From JAUXFK01 sp034189035 (GTDB taxonomy: Bacteria > Desulfobacterota > UBA8473), in assembly GCA_034189035.1 (NCBI GenBank), contig JAXHVA010000044.1, forward strand, positions 1 to 37,654: DNA of 37,654 nucleotides, in the 5' to 3' direction. How positions within the stretch are numbered: position 1 is the first letter of the stretch; every line of letters starts with the position of its first letter. A program made the translations under genes and the position numbers. The notes below the pieces were generated by a model. The model was given only the letters and a program-made list of their open reading frames with translations, was not told the DNA's origin and made no database searches. Below are positions 1 through 7,966 of this stretch, in pieces.

Positions 1-342
1 CCCGTCAGGTGTATAAGAACCCGTTGGACTTTGGTATGGAAATGGTCTCAGCTCGTCTAAAAGTTCTTCACCTTTTGGGGTTGGCTCTTTTGTCAGTTTT
101 GTTTTTCGTGTACGAGGAATGTATCTTAGGTTTGAAAACCTAGTAAATCTAGGAATATTGATAAACGTTCCTCGTCCTTTTAATAAGAAAATTCCATGTA
201 ACCCCTCCGGGTCTACCCAGTTCACTGGATCATTTAGGACATACCCATAAACATCAGTATCCCAGCCTATTTCTGTGTTATTTATTTTAAGAGCTTCTAT
301 AGGCAGTAAGTAGAGATCCTCCATGCCGGATATATCATTCAT
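1..342 (-). CDS. Rhs-type C-terminal fragment (partial, runs off the left edge)
   Basis: Reading leftward from ATG at 342, 114 codons stay open to the edge of the window. Residues 29-48 (DTDVYGYVLNDPVNWVDPEG) match the hallmark end of the Rhs-repeat-associated core, the conserved segment just before the variable toxin-like tip of Rhs/YD-repeat proteins. The sequence after this motif is the family's polymorphic tip and I do not recognise it. An in-frame TAA lies two codons before the ATG, and no YD repeats or full core precede it. This is therefore an orphan tip or a 5'-truncated remnant, not a complete Rhs gene. No clear ribosome-binding site is visible. The family assignment rests on the core motif. 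Whether the fragment is expressed, and what the tip does, is unknown. Confidence 0.6.
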   Translation of the reverse strand, partial: MNDISGMEDLYLLPIEALKINNTEIGWDTDVYGYVLNDPVNWVDPEGLHGIFLLKGRGTFINIPRFTRFSNLRYIPRTRKTKLTKEPTPKGEELLDELRPFPYQSPTGSYTPDG

Positions 343-413
343 GGATTAGATAGAGTAGGAATTTCGACGAAGGTCTTGTATAGCGTCTTGTGCAGTGTTT
401 TGTATATTGAGGA

Positions 414-439
414 CAAAAATATTACAGGACATGTGTCCT
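414..439 (-). terminator. weak intrinsic terminator after gspC
   Basis: Twelve bases past the gspC stop, the minus-strand transcript can form a 5-bp stem AGGAC/GTCCT with a 4-base ACAT loop. It is followed by GTAATATTTTTG. The stem is short and the U-tract is interrupted, so termination is plausible but not strong. Confidence 0.3.
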
Positions 440-450
440 TATTTAAGTGA

Positions 451-1326
451 TCATCTTATTTCATAATTGAAGACCTTTATTCTTTTGCCCCTTTGTACCT
501 CTATTGTCAATGACTCAGCATTTTGTAATTGTTGGTAGACCCCAATTGCTTGTTCAGGATTATCAATGGTTATATTATTGATTTTTTTGATTATATCACC
601 GTTTCTAAGCCCCATATCCCCAATCAAACTCCTCGGTTTAATCATGCTGATCTGGAACCCTTCAGGTTTGCCGGATTCAAAATGAGGGGTTACCTTGAGC
701 TGGGTCATAAACTCGTTTAGATTACCGATGGTACTGTTGAGGCTTTCTTTGCTTAATACATACCTGCTGCTTGTGATTCTCTCCACGGCTTTTGGGTTTT
801 TTCTCTTTGTTGCTTTGAACCGTTGTTTGTTTTCTTCATGAGGCCTCATAATGAGTGCTTCTCTTTGCCCATTTCTTAGGAGGACCACCTTGTCTTTTAA
901 GATTTCAATTACAGTTGCGCCATTTATATCATCATTCAATCTATAGATGTCTTGTTTCCTTTTATCCATATCCTCAATAATAGCAAAAGAATCTTTTGGG
1001 TCTCCTGTTATGATACCTCTGAGTTGAATATTCAGCTCAGTTATTTGCTTTTCTTCTTGCATTGGTATTGGTTTATTTGTATTACCAGAATCGCTCATCT
1101 TGGATTTGGGGTTGAATATATTTTTGCTCGTTATAATCGAATAATACCCCAAAGGGTGTCTGTGTGTATTTGCTTGCTTGTCGAGTTTATTTCCGATTTT
1201 TGCTTTTGGAGATACCTCCAACTTTGAAGATATAATGGTAATAAAGATGTCGGAAGTAACCCATGCAGTGAGGGTTATTATGACAAGTTTAATAAGTAAG
1301 GAAAACCTTTTTAGTATCATAAGCAA
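451..1326 (-). CDS. gspC: type II secretion system protein GspC
   Basis: This is the inner-membrane clamp protein that links the cytoplasmic-membrane platform to the secretin. It has a short cytoplasmic tail and one transmembrane helix (about residues 8-32). A periplasmic homology region follows (about 68-160), starting with the typical SKNIFNP motif and containing LRGIITGDPKDSFAII. A carboxy-terminal PDZ domain (about 200-291) carries GLRNGDIIKKINN. The length of 291 residues is normal for GspC. The first start is TTG at 1326; ATG two codons downstream at 1320 is equally possible, and neither has a clear ribosome-binding site. It is divergent from gspD, whereas gspC usually leads the same operon. 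A sigma70-like promoter lies in the shared 156-bp gap. Confidence 0.9.
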   Translation of the reverse strand: MLMILKRFSLLIKLVIITLTAWVTSDIFITIISSKLEVSPKAKIGNKLDKQANTHRHPLGYYSIITSKNIFNPKSKMSDSGNTNKPIPMQEEKQITELNIQLRGIITGDPKDSFAIIEDMDKRKQDIYRLNDDINGATVIEILKDKVVLLRNGQREALIMRPHEENKQRFKATKRKNPKAVERITSSRYVLSKESLNSTIGNLNEFMTQLKVTPHFESGKPEGFQISMIKPRSLIGDMGLRNGDIIKKINNITIDNPEQAIGVYQQLQNAESLTIEVQRGKRIKVFNYEIR

Positions 1327-1387
1327 ATAAAATATGTGCGAATTTTCTACATTGCGCTTGTAAATAATGGTTTTTTAATGATACTAT

Positions 1388-1416
1388 AATATACTTGAAA
1401 AAAAGTCGATTATCAA
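1388..1416 (-). promoter_or_regulatory. sigma70-type promoter for gspC
   Basis: On the minus strand, TTGATA (1416-1411) and TATATT (1393-1388) are separated by exactly 17 bases. Each hexamer matches the sigma70 consensus at five of six positions. The -10 box lies about 62 bases upstream of the gspC start. The promoter is embedded in the inverted repeat listed separately. Confidence 0.5.
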
Positions 1417-1423
1417 GTATATT
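1388..1423. repeat. 11-bp perfect inverted repeat between gspC and gspD (candidate operator)
   Basis: AATATACTTGA (1388-1398) is repeated inverted as TCAAGTATATT (1413-1423) with a 14-bp spacer. It lies in the divergent gspC/gspD gap, so a terminator role is unlikely. The right arm contains the candidate gspC -35 box and the left arm the -10 box. A dimeric regulator bound here could control gspC and perhaps gspD. That role is inference. Confidence 0.5.
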
Positions 1424-1445
1424 TAAACTATAATTAATAAAACGG

Positions 1446-1451
1446 TATAAT
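1446..1451 (+). promoter_or_regulatory. -10 box candidate for the gspD operon
   Basis: A perfect TATAAT lies 31 bases before the gspD ATG. The -35 position is poor (TTAAAC at 1423-1428, 17-bp spacing), so only the -10 box is supported. Confidence 0.3.
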
Positions 1452-1482
1452 AAAAAGAAAATGAGAAAGAAGAGAACTTCAT

Positions 1483-3486
1483 ATGGTTAAAAAATTGGTC
1501 GTTTATTTTTCAATGGTTTGTATTATCCTTGGGGGGTTATTTTCTCCTATATTTAGCAATACAGGCAGATGTGAACATAGAGAGTCTACCGTTGAGAAGA
1601 GCGGCAAGAAAAGGCAAGAAGGATCAAAGGACAGGATGATTACATTGAACTTCGATGATGTCGATATAAAGCTGCTTATACGATTTATCAGTGAGCTTAC
1701 TGGAAAGAACTTTGTGATTGATGACACGGTTAAAGGTAAGGTTACCATCATATCTCCAACAAAGATCACGGTAGATCAGGCCTATAGAGTCTTTGAATCT
1801 GTATTGGAGGTAAAGGGTTATACAGCTGTACCCTCTGGAAAAATAATCAAGATCATACACTCAAGAGACGCTAGATTCAAAGATGTGGAGACCAAGTCGG
1901 GAAAATCTTATATTCCCACTAGGAAAGAGGATAAGATTATAACCCAGTTAATCCCATTAGAGTATGCTGATTCTGATGAAATAAAAAAGTTGCTTGCCCC
2001 CCTGGTTTCAAAAAATAGCAATATAGCTGATTATTCTGCGACTAATACCCTCATTATTACTGATGTATCTTCAAACATTCATCGTCTGATGAAGATAATA
2101 AAAGAGATTGATATTGCAGGCTCAGAGGAGAAGACAACATTTATCCCTTTAGAATATGCATCAGCAGAAACATTATCCTCAGAGCTTCTTTCATTGTTTG
2201 ATTCGAAAGGAAAACGTCGAACAACCGCTAGAAAAGTATCCCCTGTTGCAGCTGCCAGCCCTATAAAGATCATACCGGATACCAGAACAAACTCTTTAAT
2301 AATTCATGCCAATCTTCAAGATACGAGTAAGATTCATAACCTCATAAAAGAGATAGATAAGCCAACCCCCAGGGGGAAGGACAGGATCCATGTCTATTAT
2401 TTAGAAAATGCCGTTGCAGAGGATATGTCCGCTGTCCTTACGAAACTTCCGGCAAAGGGAAAAGAAAAGGGAAAGGCAACTGTATTGGCAGAAAGTGTAT
2501 CAATCACTGCGGACAAATCTACGAATTCGCTTATTATTATGGCCTCTCCCCAGGATTACTCTGTCTTAAAGGAGATAATAGGCAAACTGGACATTATGCG
2601 TTCTCAAGTTCTGGTTGAGGCCCTCATCGCAGAGGTGTCTATTGACAAGACAAAACAGTTGGGTATTGAATGGAGAAGTGTTGATGCCCCGGAGGCAGGA
2701 GAGGTTGACCTGTTCGGGGGCACAAGCCTTCCCATGGGTACAGAAGGGATGAGTGGTATTGATCAATTAATTGCTACCCCATATGGTGCAAGTCCAACAG
2801 GACTCTTTTTGGGTGCAATTAAAGGGACCATAGCCTTTGGCGATCAGGAGTTCTTAAACCTCGGCGCCTTGATTCGTGCCTTTCAGTCGGACAACGACAT
2901 TAATATTCTGTCAACCCCCCATATATTAACTATGGATAACGAAGAGGCCGAGATCATTGTTGGAGAAGAGAGGCCTTTTTTAAAGACCTCCCAGGTTACA
3001 GACGTTGGCACAACAACCAGAACCTTTGAATACAAAGACCTCGGTATTACACTACGCATCACCCCACAGATCAGTATGGGGAAGATGGTGAAATTAAAGT
3101 TGTTTCAGGAGATTAAGAGCTTTGTTGAGCAGATCGATATTGGCGCGATCAATACAACAAAGAGACAGGCCAAGACAACGGTTATCGTAGAAGACGGAGA
3201 CACGATAGTAATCGGTGGGCTCATACGAGATGACACCAGAAAATCGACATCTCAAGTGCCTTGTTTTGGCAGTATCCCTATTTTAGGATGGTTTTTCAAA
3301 TCATTCTACCAAAGTGATACTAAGGTAAATCTTCTCGTATTTGTTACTCCCCATATTATCAAATCTCCTGAAGATCTGAGAATTATCAGTGAAGAGAAGA
3401 GGCTCGAAAGCGAAGAAGTCAAAGAGCGCAATAAGAAAAACAGAGCCAAAGAGATAAAAGAGAATATGAAGCTACTTGTTAAATAA
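1483..3486 (+). CDS. gspD: type II secretion system secretin GspD
   Basis: This is the outer-membrane channel of the type II secretion system, assembled as a multimeric ring. A signal peptide covers about residues 1-26. The N0 domain follows (about 52-125, MITLNFDDVDIKLLIRFISE), then three repeated secretin N domains (about 135-375) with the recurring LEYA...L and TNSLII patterns. The beta-barrel secretin domain spans about 380-625, with the signature VIGGLIRDD...VPCFGSIPILGWFF and closing with LLVFVTPHII. A charged helical tail ends the protein. The length of 667 residues is typical. It is the first gene of the plus-strand gsp operon, with ATG preceded by AGAAGAGA. gspE begins 15 bases after its stop. 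No dedicated GspS pilotin gene is visible nearby. Confidence 0.97.
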   Translation: MVKKLVVYFSMVCIILGGLFSPIFSNTGRCEHRESTVEKSGKKRQEGSKDRMITLNFDDVDIKLLIRFISELTGKNFVIDDTVKGKVTIISPTKITVDQAYRVFESVLEVKGYTAVPSGKIIKIIHSRDARFKDVETKSGKSYIPTRKEDKIITQLIPLEYADSDEIKKLLAPLVSKNSNIADYSATNTLIITDVSSNIHRLMKIIKEIDIAGSEEKTTFIPLEYASAETLSSELLSLFDSKGKRRTTARKVSPVAAASPIKIIPDTRTNSLIIHANLQDTSKIHNLIKEIDKPTPRGKDRIHVYYLENAVAEDMSAVLTKLPAKGKEKGKATVLAESVSITADKSTNSLIIMASPQDYSVLKEIIGKLDIMRSQVLVEALIAEVSIDKTKQLGIEWRSVDAPEAGEVDLFGGTSLPMGTEGMSGIDQLIATPYGASPTGLFLGAIKGTIAFGDQEFLNLGALIRAFQSDNDINILSTPHILTMDNEEAEIIVGEERPFLKTSQVTDVGTTTRTFEYKDLGITLRITPQISMGKMVKLKLFQEIKSFVEQIDIGAINTTKRQAKTTVIVEDGDTIVIGGLIRDDTRKSTSQVPCFGSIPILGWFFKSFYQSDTKVNLLVFVTPHIIKSPEDLRIISEEKRLESEEVKERNKKNRAKEIKENMKLLVK

Positions 3487-3501
3487 TTTAAGGGTGTAAA
3501 G

Positions 3502-5202
3502 ATGCATAGGAGAAAGATCGGAGAAATCCTCATTGAAGACAAAGGGGTATCAAAGGAGTCCTTTGAGCGAGCATTATTGCTCCAAAAAGAAGAGAGAAAG
3601 AGGATTGGAGAGATATTGATACAAGAGGGGATTATCAAGGAACATGATCTCCTCGATGCCCTGAGTATCCAATTCAAAATGCCGTACTTCAATAAGATAG
3701 AAGGAAACGGTGTTGACTCTGCAATCATCTCTTCTATTCCGATCAATTTTGCCAAGAGGAATAAGTTGATCCCCATTGAAGTAAAAAGTGGGAAGATGAT
3801 CGTTGCAGTGGCCGACCCCATCAACATCCAACCGCTCGATGACTTGAGGGTCCTTTTCGATCTTCGTATTGAATCCGTTATCAGTAATGAAAGAGAGATA
3901 CAAAGCGCGATCAATCGATACTATGAACAGGCATCAAACTCACCTGAAGAGGTAATCCAGGACATGAATGGAGAGGACAGTACCCAGATACTCAGTGAAT
4001 TGGAAGAAGCAGAGGCTGAGGACCTGCTCGATGTCACCAGTGAAGCACCAGTGATTAAGCTTGTAAATCTTATCCTTTCCCAAGCAATTAAATCCAGGGC
4101 GAGTGACATCCATATCGAACCGTACCAGAAAGACTTGAGAATACGATACAGGATAGATGGGGTATTATACAATATATTGACCCCTCCCAAGAGGTATCAA
4201 TTAGCGATCGTTTCCAGGGTAAAGATTATGGCAAAGTTAAATATCGCTGAAAAGAGGCTCCCCCAGGATGGAAGGTTCAGGATAAAGATAGCAGACAAGG
4301 ATATAGACGTAAGGGTCTCTGTTATCCCGACGACATTTGGTGAACGTGTTGTACTGAGGTTGTTGGATAAGAGCAATTTACTCTTGGAATTGGAAAATCT
4401 TGGTCTTGCACAGAACGAATTGGATAAAATAAACAGGCTGATCTATAGCTCTCATGGAATTATTTTGGTTACAGGGCCAACAGGAAGTGGAAAGACCACA
4501 ACACTCTATGCAGCGCTCAATGAGATTAACTCTCCGGAAAAGAATATCATTACCATAGAGGATCCGATTGAATACCAGTTGAACGGAATCGGTCAGATAC
4601 AGGTCAATACGAAGATTGATCTTACCTTTGCTAAGGGACTCCGCTCTATTGTCAGACAGGACCCGGATGTGATACTGGTTGGAGAAATCCGAGATTCTGA
4701 GACTGCAGAGATCGCCATTCATGCAGCCTTAACAGGCCATTTGGTATTCAGCACATTACATACGAATGATGCGGCTGGTGCAATTACGCGATTGACTGAT
4801 ATGGGGATCGAACCATTTTTAGTCTCTTCTTCATTAAATGCAGTCATTGCTCAGAGACTTGTAAGGCTTATATGCGAGGGGTGTAAGGAATCCTATGCGC
4901 CAGATAAGGGATTTATCAAGGAGATTGGACTGCGTTATGAGGATATTAAAGGCGGTCTTCTCTATCGGGGGAAGGGATGTCAACAGTGCCTCCATACAGG
5001 GTATAGAGGGAGGAAAGGGATATATGAAATCATGAATGTAGATGATTCAATCCAGTCTCTCATATTGAAGACATCGGAATCGAATATAATCCGTAATAAA
5101 GGGAAAGAAAACGGAATGATTACCCTCAGGGAAGCCGGTGCACAAGCGGTACTCGATGGGATAACTACCATTGAGGAAGTGCTGAGGGTAACACAGGAGT
5201 GA
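3502..5202 (+). CDS. gspE: type II secretion ATPase GspE
   Basis: This is the cytoplasmic hexameric ATPase that drives pseudopilus assembly. An amino-terminal N1E/MshEN-type domain comes first (MHRRKIGEILIEDKGV...). The catalytic domain has Walker A GPTGSGKTT (325-333), a Walker B region (DPDVILVGEIRDSETAEIA) and the His box TGHLVFSTLHTND. A four-cysteine zinc module is complete: C458-x2-C461 and C493-x2-C496. The length of 566 residues matches GspE/PilB. The zinc module and its position between gspD and gspF favour GspE over PilB. Its stop lies one base before the gspF start, consistent with translational coupling. Confidence 0.97.
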   Translation: MHRRKIGEILIEDKGVSKESFERALLLQKEERKRIGEILIQEGIIKEHDLLDALSIQFKMPYFNKIEGNGVDSAIISSIPINFAKRNKLIPIEVKSGKMIVAVADPINIQPLDDLRVLFDLRIESVISNEREIQSAINRYYEQASNSPEEVIQDMNGEDSTQILSELEEAEAEDLLDVTSEAPVIKLVNLILSQAIKSRASDIHIEPYQKDLRIRYRIDGVLYNILTPPKRYQLAIVSRVKIMAKLNIAEKRLPQDGRFRIKIADKDIDVRVSVIPTTFGERVVLRLLDKSNLLLELENLGLAQNELDKINRLIYSSHGIILVTGPTGSGKTTTLYAALNEINSPEKNIITIEDPIEYQLNGIGQIQVNTKIDLTFAKGLRSIVRQDPDVILVGEIRDSETAEIAIHAALTGHLVFSTLHTNDAAGAITRLTDMGIEPFLVSSSLNAVIAQRLVRLICEGCKESYAPDKGFIKEIGLRYEDIKGGLLYRGKGCQQCLHTGYRGRKGIYEIMNVDDSIQSLILKTSESNIIRNKGKENGMITLREAGAQAVLDGITTIEEVLRVTQE

Positions 5203-5203
5203 T

Positions 5204-6433
5204 ATGCCTGTCTATGAATATAAGGCGCTTGACAATAAAGGAAAAAGTAAGAAGGGGATCATAGATGCGGATAATCCCAGGGTTGCCCGTTTGAAATTGA
5301 GGGCAGGTGGAATATTTCCAATAGAGATTTCTGAAGAGGCGCAATCAAATATTCCTGTTTCTACAAGGGAGATAAGGTTTTCCCAGGTTTTTCATAGAAT
5401 CAAGACTCGGGACACAACAACCATGACCCGTCAGTTATCGACCCTGATAGGTGCGGGTCTGCCGCTTGTAAACTCTCTTACAGCCCTCATAGATCAGGTG
5501 GAAAATCCATCCTTAAAGAAGGTGATTGCCCAAATCAGGGAGGAGGTTACCAAAGGGAGCTCCCTTGCAGATGCAATGGCCTTCCATCCACGTATATTTT
5601 CGAGTCTTTATGTGAATATGGTGAGAGCAGGGGAGGCAAGCGGTACTTTGGAGGACATACTTTCCCGTCTTGCCGATTTTTCTGAGGATCAATTACGGCT
5701 ACGCAATCGGATTATGGCTGCGCTGATATACCCTATACTCATGGTTTTTATAGGAAGCGCTATTGTTACATTTCTGGTTATTTATGTTATCCCAACCGTT
5801 TCTGAGATCTTTGTTGAGATGGAACAGGCCCTTCCTCTCCCAACGCTTATATTGATTGGTGTGAGTGATTTTATGAGGGGATTCTGGTGGGCTCTCCTGC
5901 TCTTTCTATTTGCTTCTTTAGGTGGGTTATATGCTTTTATAAAAAAAACAGATCGGGGAAGGTTGCTTTACGATGGGCTGAGGTTAAAGGTTCCCTTATT
6001 TGGAAACCTTATCAGAAAGTCGGTGGTGTCGAGGTTTTCAAGGACTCTAGGGATGCTTTTAAAAAACGGAGTCCCTCTATTGATCTCCCTAGATGTCGTA
6101 AAGGGTATTGTCAACAATCGTATCATCTATAACGCAATCGAATCTGTCAGAGAAGATGTGAGAGAAGGAGAAAATATTGCTGTCCCATTGAGACGAACCA
6201 ACGTATTTCCTCCTCTTGTAATCCATATGATATCTGCTGGTGAAAATAGCGGAGAATTAGAGGATATGTTATTCAGGGTTGCAGATTCTTATGACAATGA
6301 GGTTGAGACAACGATATCTGCAATGACCTCTGTTTTGGAGCCTATTTTAATTCTTGTTATGGGAGTAACAGTTGGTTTTATTGTCTTGGCGACGCTTTTG
6401 CCGATTTTAGAGATGAACCAGATTATTAGATAG
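5204..6433 (+). CDS. gspF: type II secretion inner-membrane platform protein GspF
   Basis: This polytopic inner-membrane protein is the core of the assembly platform and works with GspE, GspL and GspM. The amino terminus begins MPVYEYKALDNKGK, as is usual in the family. Two T2SSF domains follow (about residues 68-190 and 271-395), each with the GAGLPL/KNGVPL and AGE.SG.LE patterns. Three hydrophobic segments lie near 166-192, 220-242 and 377-401. The length of 409 residues is standard. ATG is one base beyond the gspE stop, and its ribosome-binding site (CAGGAG) lies inside the end of gspE. A 154-bp gap follows before gspG, long for this otherwise tight operon. Confidence 0.97.
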   Translation: MPVYEYKALDNKGKSKKGIIDADNPRVARLKLRAGGIFPIEISEEAQSNIPVSTREIRFSQVFHRIKTRDTTTMTRQLSTLIGAGLPLVNSLTALIDQVENPSLKKVIAQIREEVTKGSSLADAMAFHPRIFSSLYVNMVRAGEASGTLEDILSRLADFSEDQLRLRNRIMAALIYPILMVFIGSAIVTFLVIYVIPTVSEIFVEMEQALPLPTLILIGVSDFMRGFWWALLLFLFASLGGLYAFIKKTDRGRLLYDGLRLKVPLFGNLIRKSVVSRFSRTLGMLLKNGVPLLISLDVVKGIVNNRIIYNAIESVREDVREGENIAVPLRRTNVFPPLVIHMISAGENSGELEDMLFRVADSYDNEVETTISAMTSVLEPILILVMGVTVGFIVLATLLPILEMNQIIR

Positions 6434-6434
6434 G

Positions 6435-6583
6435 TGTCCATCCAGAAATGAGCAGTTTTGTTTAAGATTAAGGAAGGTAAAGATTTTAGCCTTTTAGCCT
6501 CAGGAATATATTGAAATATTTCGAGGACTAAAATTTGAGCCTTACACTAGAGATTGGGCAAAAGATCCATTTATAGATGGACA
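6435..6583. mobile_element. possible MITE or IS-end remnant between gspF and gspG
   Basis: The gap starts with TGTCCATC (6435-6442) and ends with its exact inverse GATGGACA (6576-6583). The 7-mer ATTAGAT occurs just outside both ends (6425-6431 and 6583-6589), like an imprecise target duplication. The first 20 bases match 17 of 20 with another intergenic site at 17290-17309. An inner hairpin pairs TTTTAGCCTC (6492-6501) with GAGGACTAAAA (6523-6533), one base bulged. No coding frame is visible. Similarity to transposon ends is inference, and the element could instead be a regulatory region for gspG. Confidence 0.35.
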
Positions 6584-6605
6584 TTAGATGAAAGAGGAGG
6601 AATCG

Positions 6606-7049
6606 ATGAAAATATATCAAGATGAAAGCGGGTTTACCCTCATAGAACTTATGGTCGTCCTAGTCATCCTTGGTATTCTTGCGGTTGTTACTATGCCCAG
6701 GATTGTTGGAAGCCCTGAAGAGGCCCGGAAAGTAAAGGCCAAGCTTGAGATTCAAAGCATTGAGCAGGCATTGAAGCTATACTATATCGATAATGGGACA
6801 TATCCTAGCACTGAACAAGGGCTTTTAGCACTAATTAAGGAGCCTGAGGTTGAACCATTAGCGAGGAACTGGAGAGAAGGTGGATATCTGGAAAAGGGAA
6901 AGGTGCCGAAAGACCCATGGGGCTCACCCTATGTTTACCTCTCCCCTGGTGTGAACAGTAAAGAGTATGACCTCGAATCCTATGGTGCAGATGGAGAGGA
7001 TGGAGGAGAGGAGAAATATGCAGACATTGAAAGCTGGAATATGGAATAA
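6606..7049 (+). CDS. gspG: major pseudopilin GspG
   Basis: This is the main subunit of the type II secretion pseudopilus, processed by prepilin peptidase. I place the start at ATG 6606, five bases after a perfect AGGAGG (6595-6600). The in-frame ATG at 6588 would lie upstream of that site. The product has 147 residues with a short basic leader cleaved in ESG|FTLIELMVV (Gly9|Phe10, Glu at mature position 5). The long hydrophobic helix is followed by the major-pseudopilin core: YYIDNGTYPSTEQGL, PKDPWGSPYVY and the acidic calcium-binding loop YGADGEDGGEEKYADIESW. All of these are typical of GspG. Its 3' end overlaps the gspH start. Confidence 0.96.
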   Translation: MKIYQDESGFTLIELMVVLVILGILAVVTMPRIVGSPEEARKVKAKLEIQSIEQALKLYYIDNGTYPSTEQGLLALIKEPEVEPLARNWREGGYLEKGKVPKDPWGSPYVYLSPGVNSKEYDLESYGADGEDGGEEKYADIESWNME

Positions 7050-7548
7050 TGAACGGGGTTTTACTCTTATTGAGCTGTCCATGATTCTCATTATTATAGG
7101 GGTTTTATCCTTCATAGCTCTTCCCAGGCTTAAAAACCTGATGTGGCATGGGGATGTGAAGGCTGCTGTTCGTAGGTTGTCCGGTACTATCAAATACACG
7201 CATAACCAAACTGCTATGACTAAATCAAGGCATCGTATTATGTATGACCTGGATAACAGCAAGTATTGGATCACCGTAAGAGATGCAAATGGAAACTATG
7301 TTGAAGACAGATCGGTCATTACAAAGAAGATGACCCTCCCGGATAAAGTGAGAATCAAGGATGTTTTTACACAGAGAGAGGGAGAGGTCCGTCATGGAAT
7401 TACCTATACGGAGTTTGTGCCGAATGGTTTGATTGAAGACACTGTCATACATATAGAAAATGACGAGGGAAGGGTCTTTACAATGATTATAAAGCCTTTG
7501 ACTGGAGACTTGAAGGTATATGACCGTTATATAAAGGTGAGAAATTAA
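7018..7548 (+). CDS. gspH: minor pseudopilin GspH
   Basis: This is a minor pseudopilin of the secretion tip complex. The best start is ATG 7018, which follows a GGAGGAGAGGAG ribosome-binding tract lying inside gspG and gives 176 residues. An upstream in-frame ATG at 6967 lies deep within gspG and lacks a site. The leader ends NNERG|FTLIELSMILIIIG (cleavage after Gly14, Glu at +5). The hydrophobic helix is followed by a soluble domain with ITVRDANGNYVED, a pattern seen in GspH/FimT proteins. It overlaps gspG by 32 bases in another frame, implying coupled translation. Confidence 0.85.
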   Translation: MQTLKAGIWNNERGFTLIELSMILIIIGVLSFIALPRLKNLMWHGDVKAAVRRLSGTIKYTHNQTAMTKSRHRIMYDLDNSKYWITVRDANGNYVEDRSVITKKMTLPDKVRIKDVFTQREGEVRHGITYTEFVPNGLIEDTVIHIENDEGRVFTMIIKPLTGDLKVYDRYIKVRN

Positions 7549-7553
7549 TTAAT

Positions 7554-7569
7554 CTTATAAGCTTATAAG
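7554..7569. repeat. tandem palindrome CTTATAAG x2 before gspI
   Basis: The 8-base palindrome CTTATAAG occurs twice back to back, making a perfect 16-base palindrome that can fold as a 6-bp hairpin (CTTATA-AGCT-TATAAG). It starts five bases after the gspH stop codon and ends 16 bases before the gspI ATG, where a ribosome-binding site would be expected. A role in gspI translation or as a protein-binding site is inference. Confidence 0.45.
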
Positions 7570-7585
7570 CAGTTTCTCTATTTCC

Positions 7586-7966
7586 ATGAGACAGGATGTT
7601 TTAAAAAGAAGAGATGAAGGGTTTACACTGTTTGAGGTGATGGTAGCCATTGCGATTATCGCAATCGCACTGTTGGCGATCATGCGATCTTTGTCTATGA
7701 GTGTAAGGGTAACAGGCGAATCGAAAAACATCTTTATCGCCACTATACTAGCTAGAGGTGAGATGGCTAAGATCGAAAGCCAGGGCTTTCCGGATGTTAG
7801 AGAGGAAAGAGGAGATTTTGATGAAGATTACACGAATTTTAGATGGGAGAAGAACATTGGTCTGACTGAATTCAAGGAACTAAGAAAGGTTGTCGTAACC
7901 GTTTTTTGGCCGGAAGGTAAAGATGAAAGGAAGATGGAACTGGTTACATATATTTCAAAGAGGTAA
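7586..7966 (+). CDS. gspI: minor pseudopilin GspI
   Basis: This is a minor pseudopilin that with GspJ and GspK forms the tip initiating pseudopilus assembly. The product has 126 residues, with leader MRQDVLKRRDEG|FTLFEVMVAIAI (cleavage after Gly12, Glu at +5), a hydrophobic helix and a compact domain. The domain includes the family-typical ILARGEMAKIESQGFPDVREE stretch and a WPEG...R..E..TYI ending. The length is normal for GspI. No convincing ribosome-binding site precedes the ATG; the spot holds a palindrome instead. The 3' end overlaps gspJ by 44 bases. Confidence 0.92.
   Translation: MRQDVLKRRDEGFTLFEVMVAIAIIAIALLAIMRSLSMSVRVTGESKNIFIATILARGEMAKIESQGFPDVREERGDFDEDYTNFRWEKNIGLTEFKELRKVVVTVFWPEGKDERKMELVTYISKR

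Noticed and set aside
346..432. 28-codon minus-strand frame between gspC and the Rhs fragment
   Set aside because: It starts inside the hairpin of the candidate gspC terminator, has no ribosome-binding site and is short enough to be chance.
3306..3914. 202-codon minus-strand frame across gspD/gspE
   Set aside because: It lies antisense to two unmistakable genes and has a leucine/serine-rich shadow composition with no domain.
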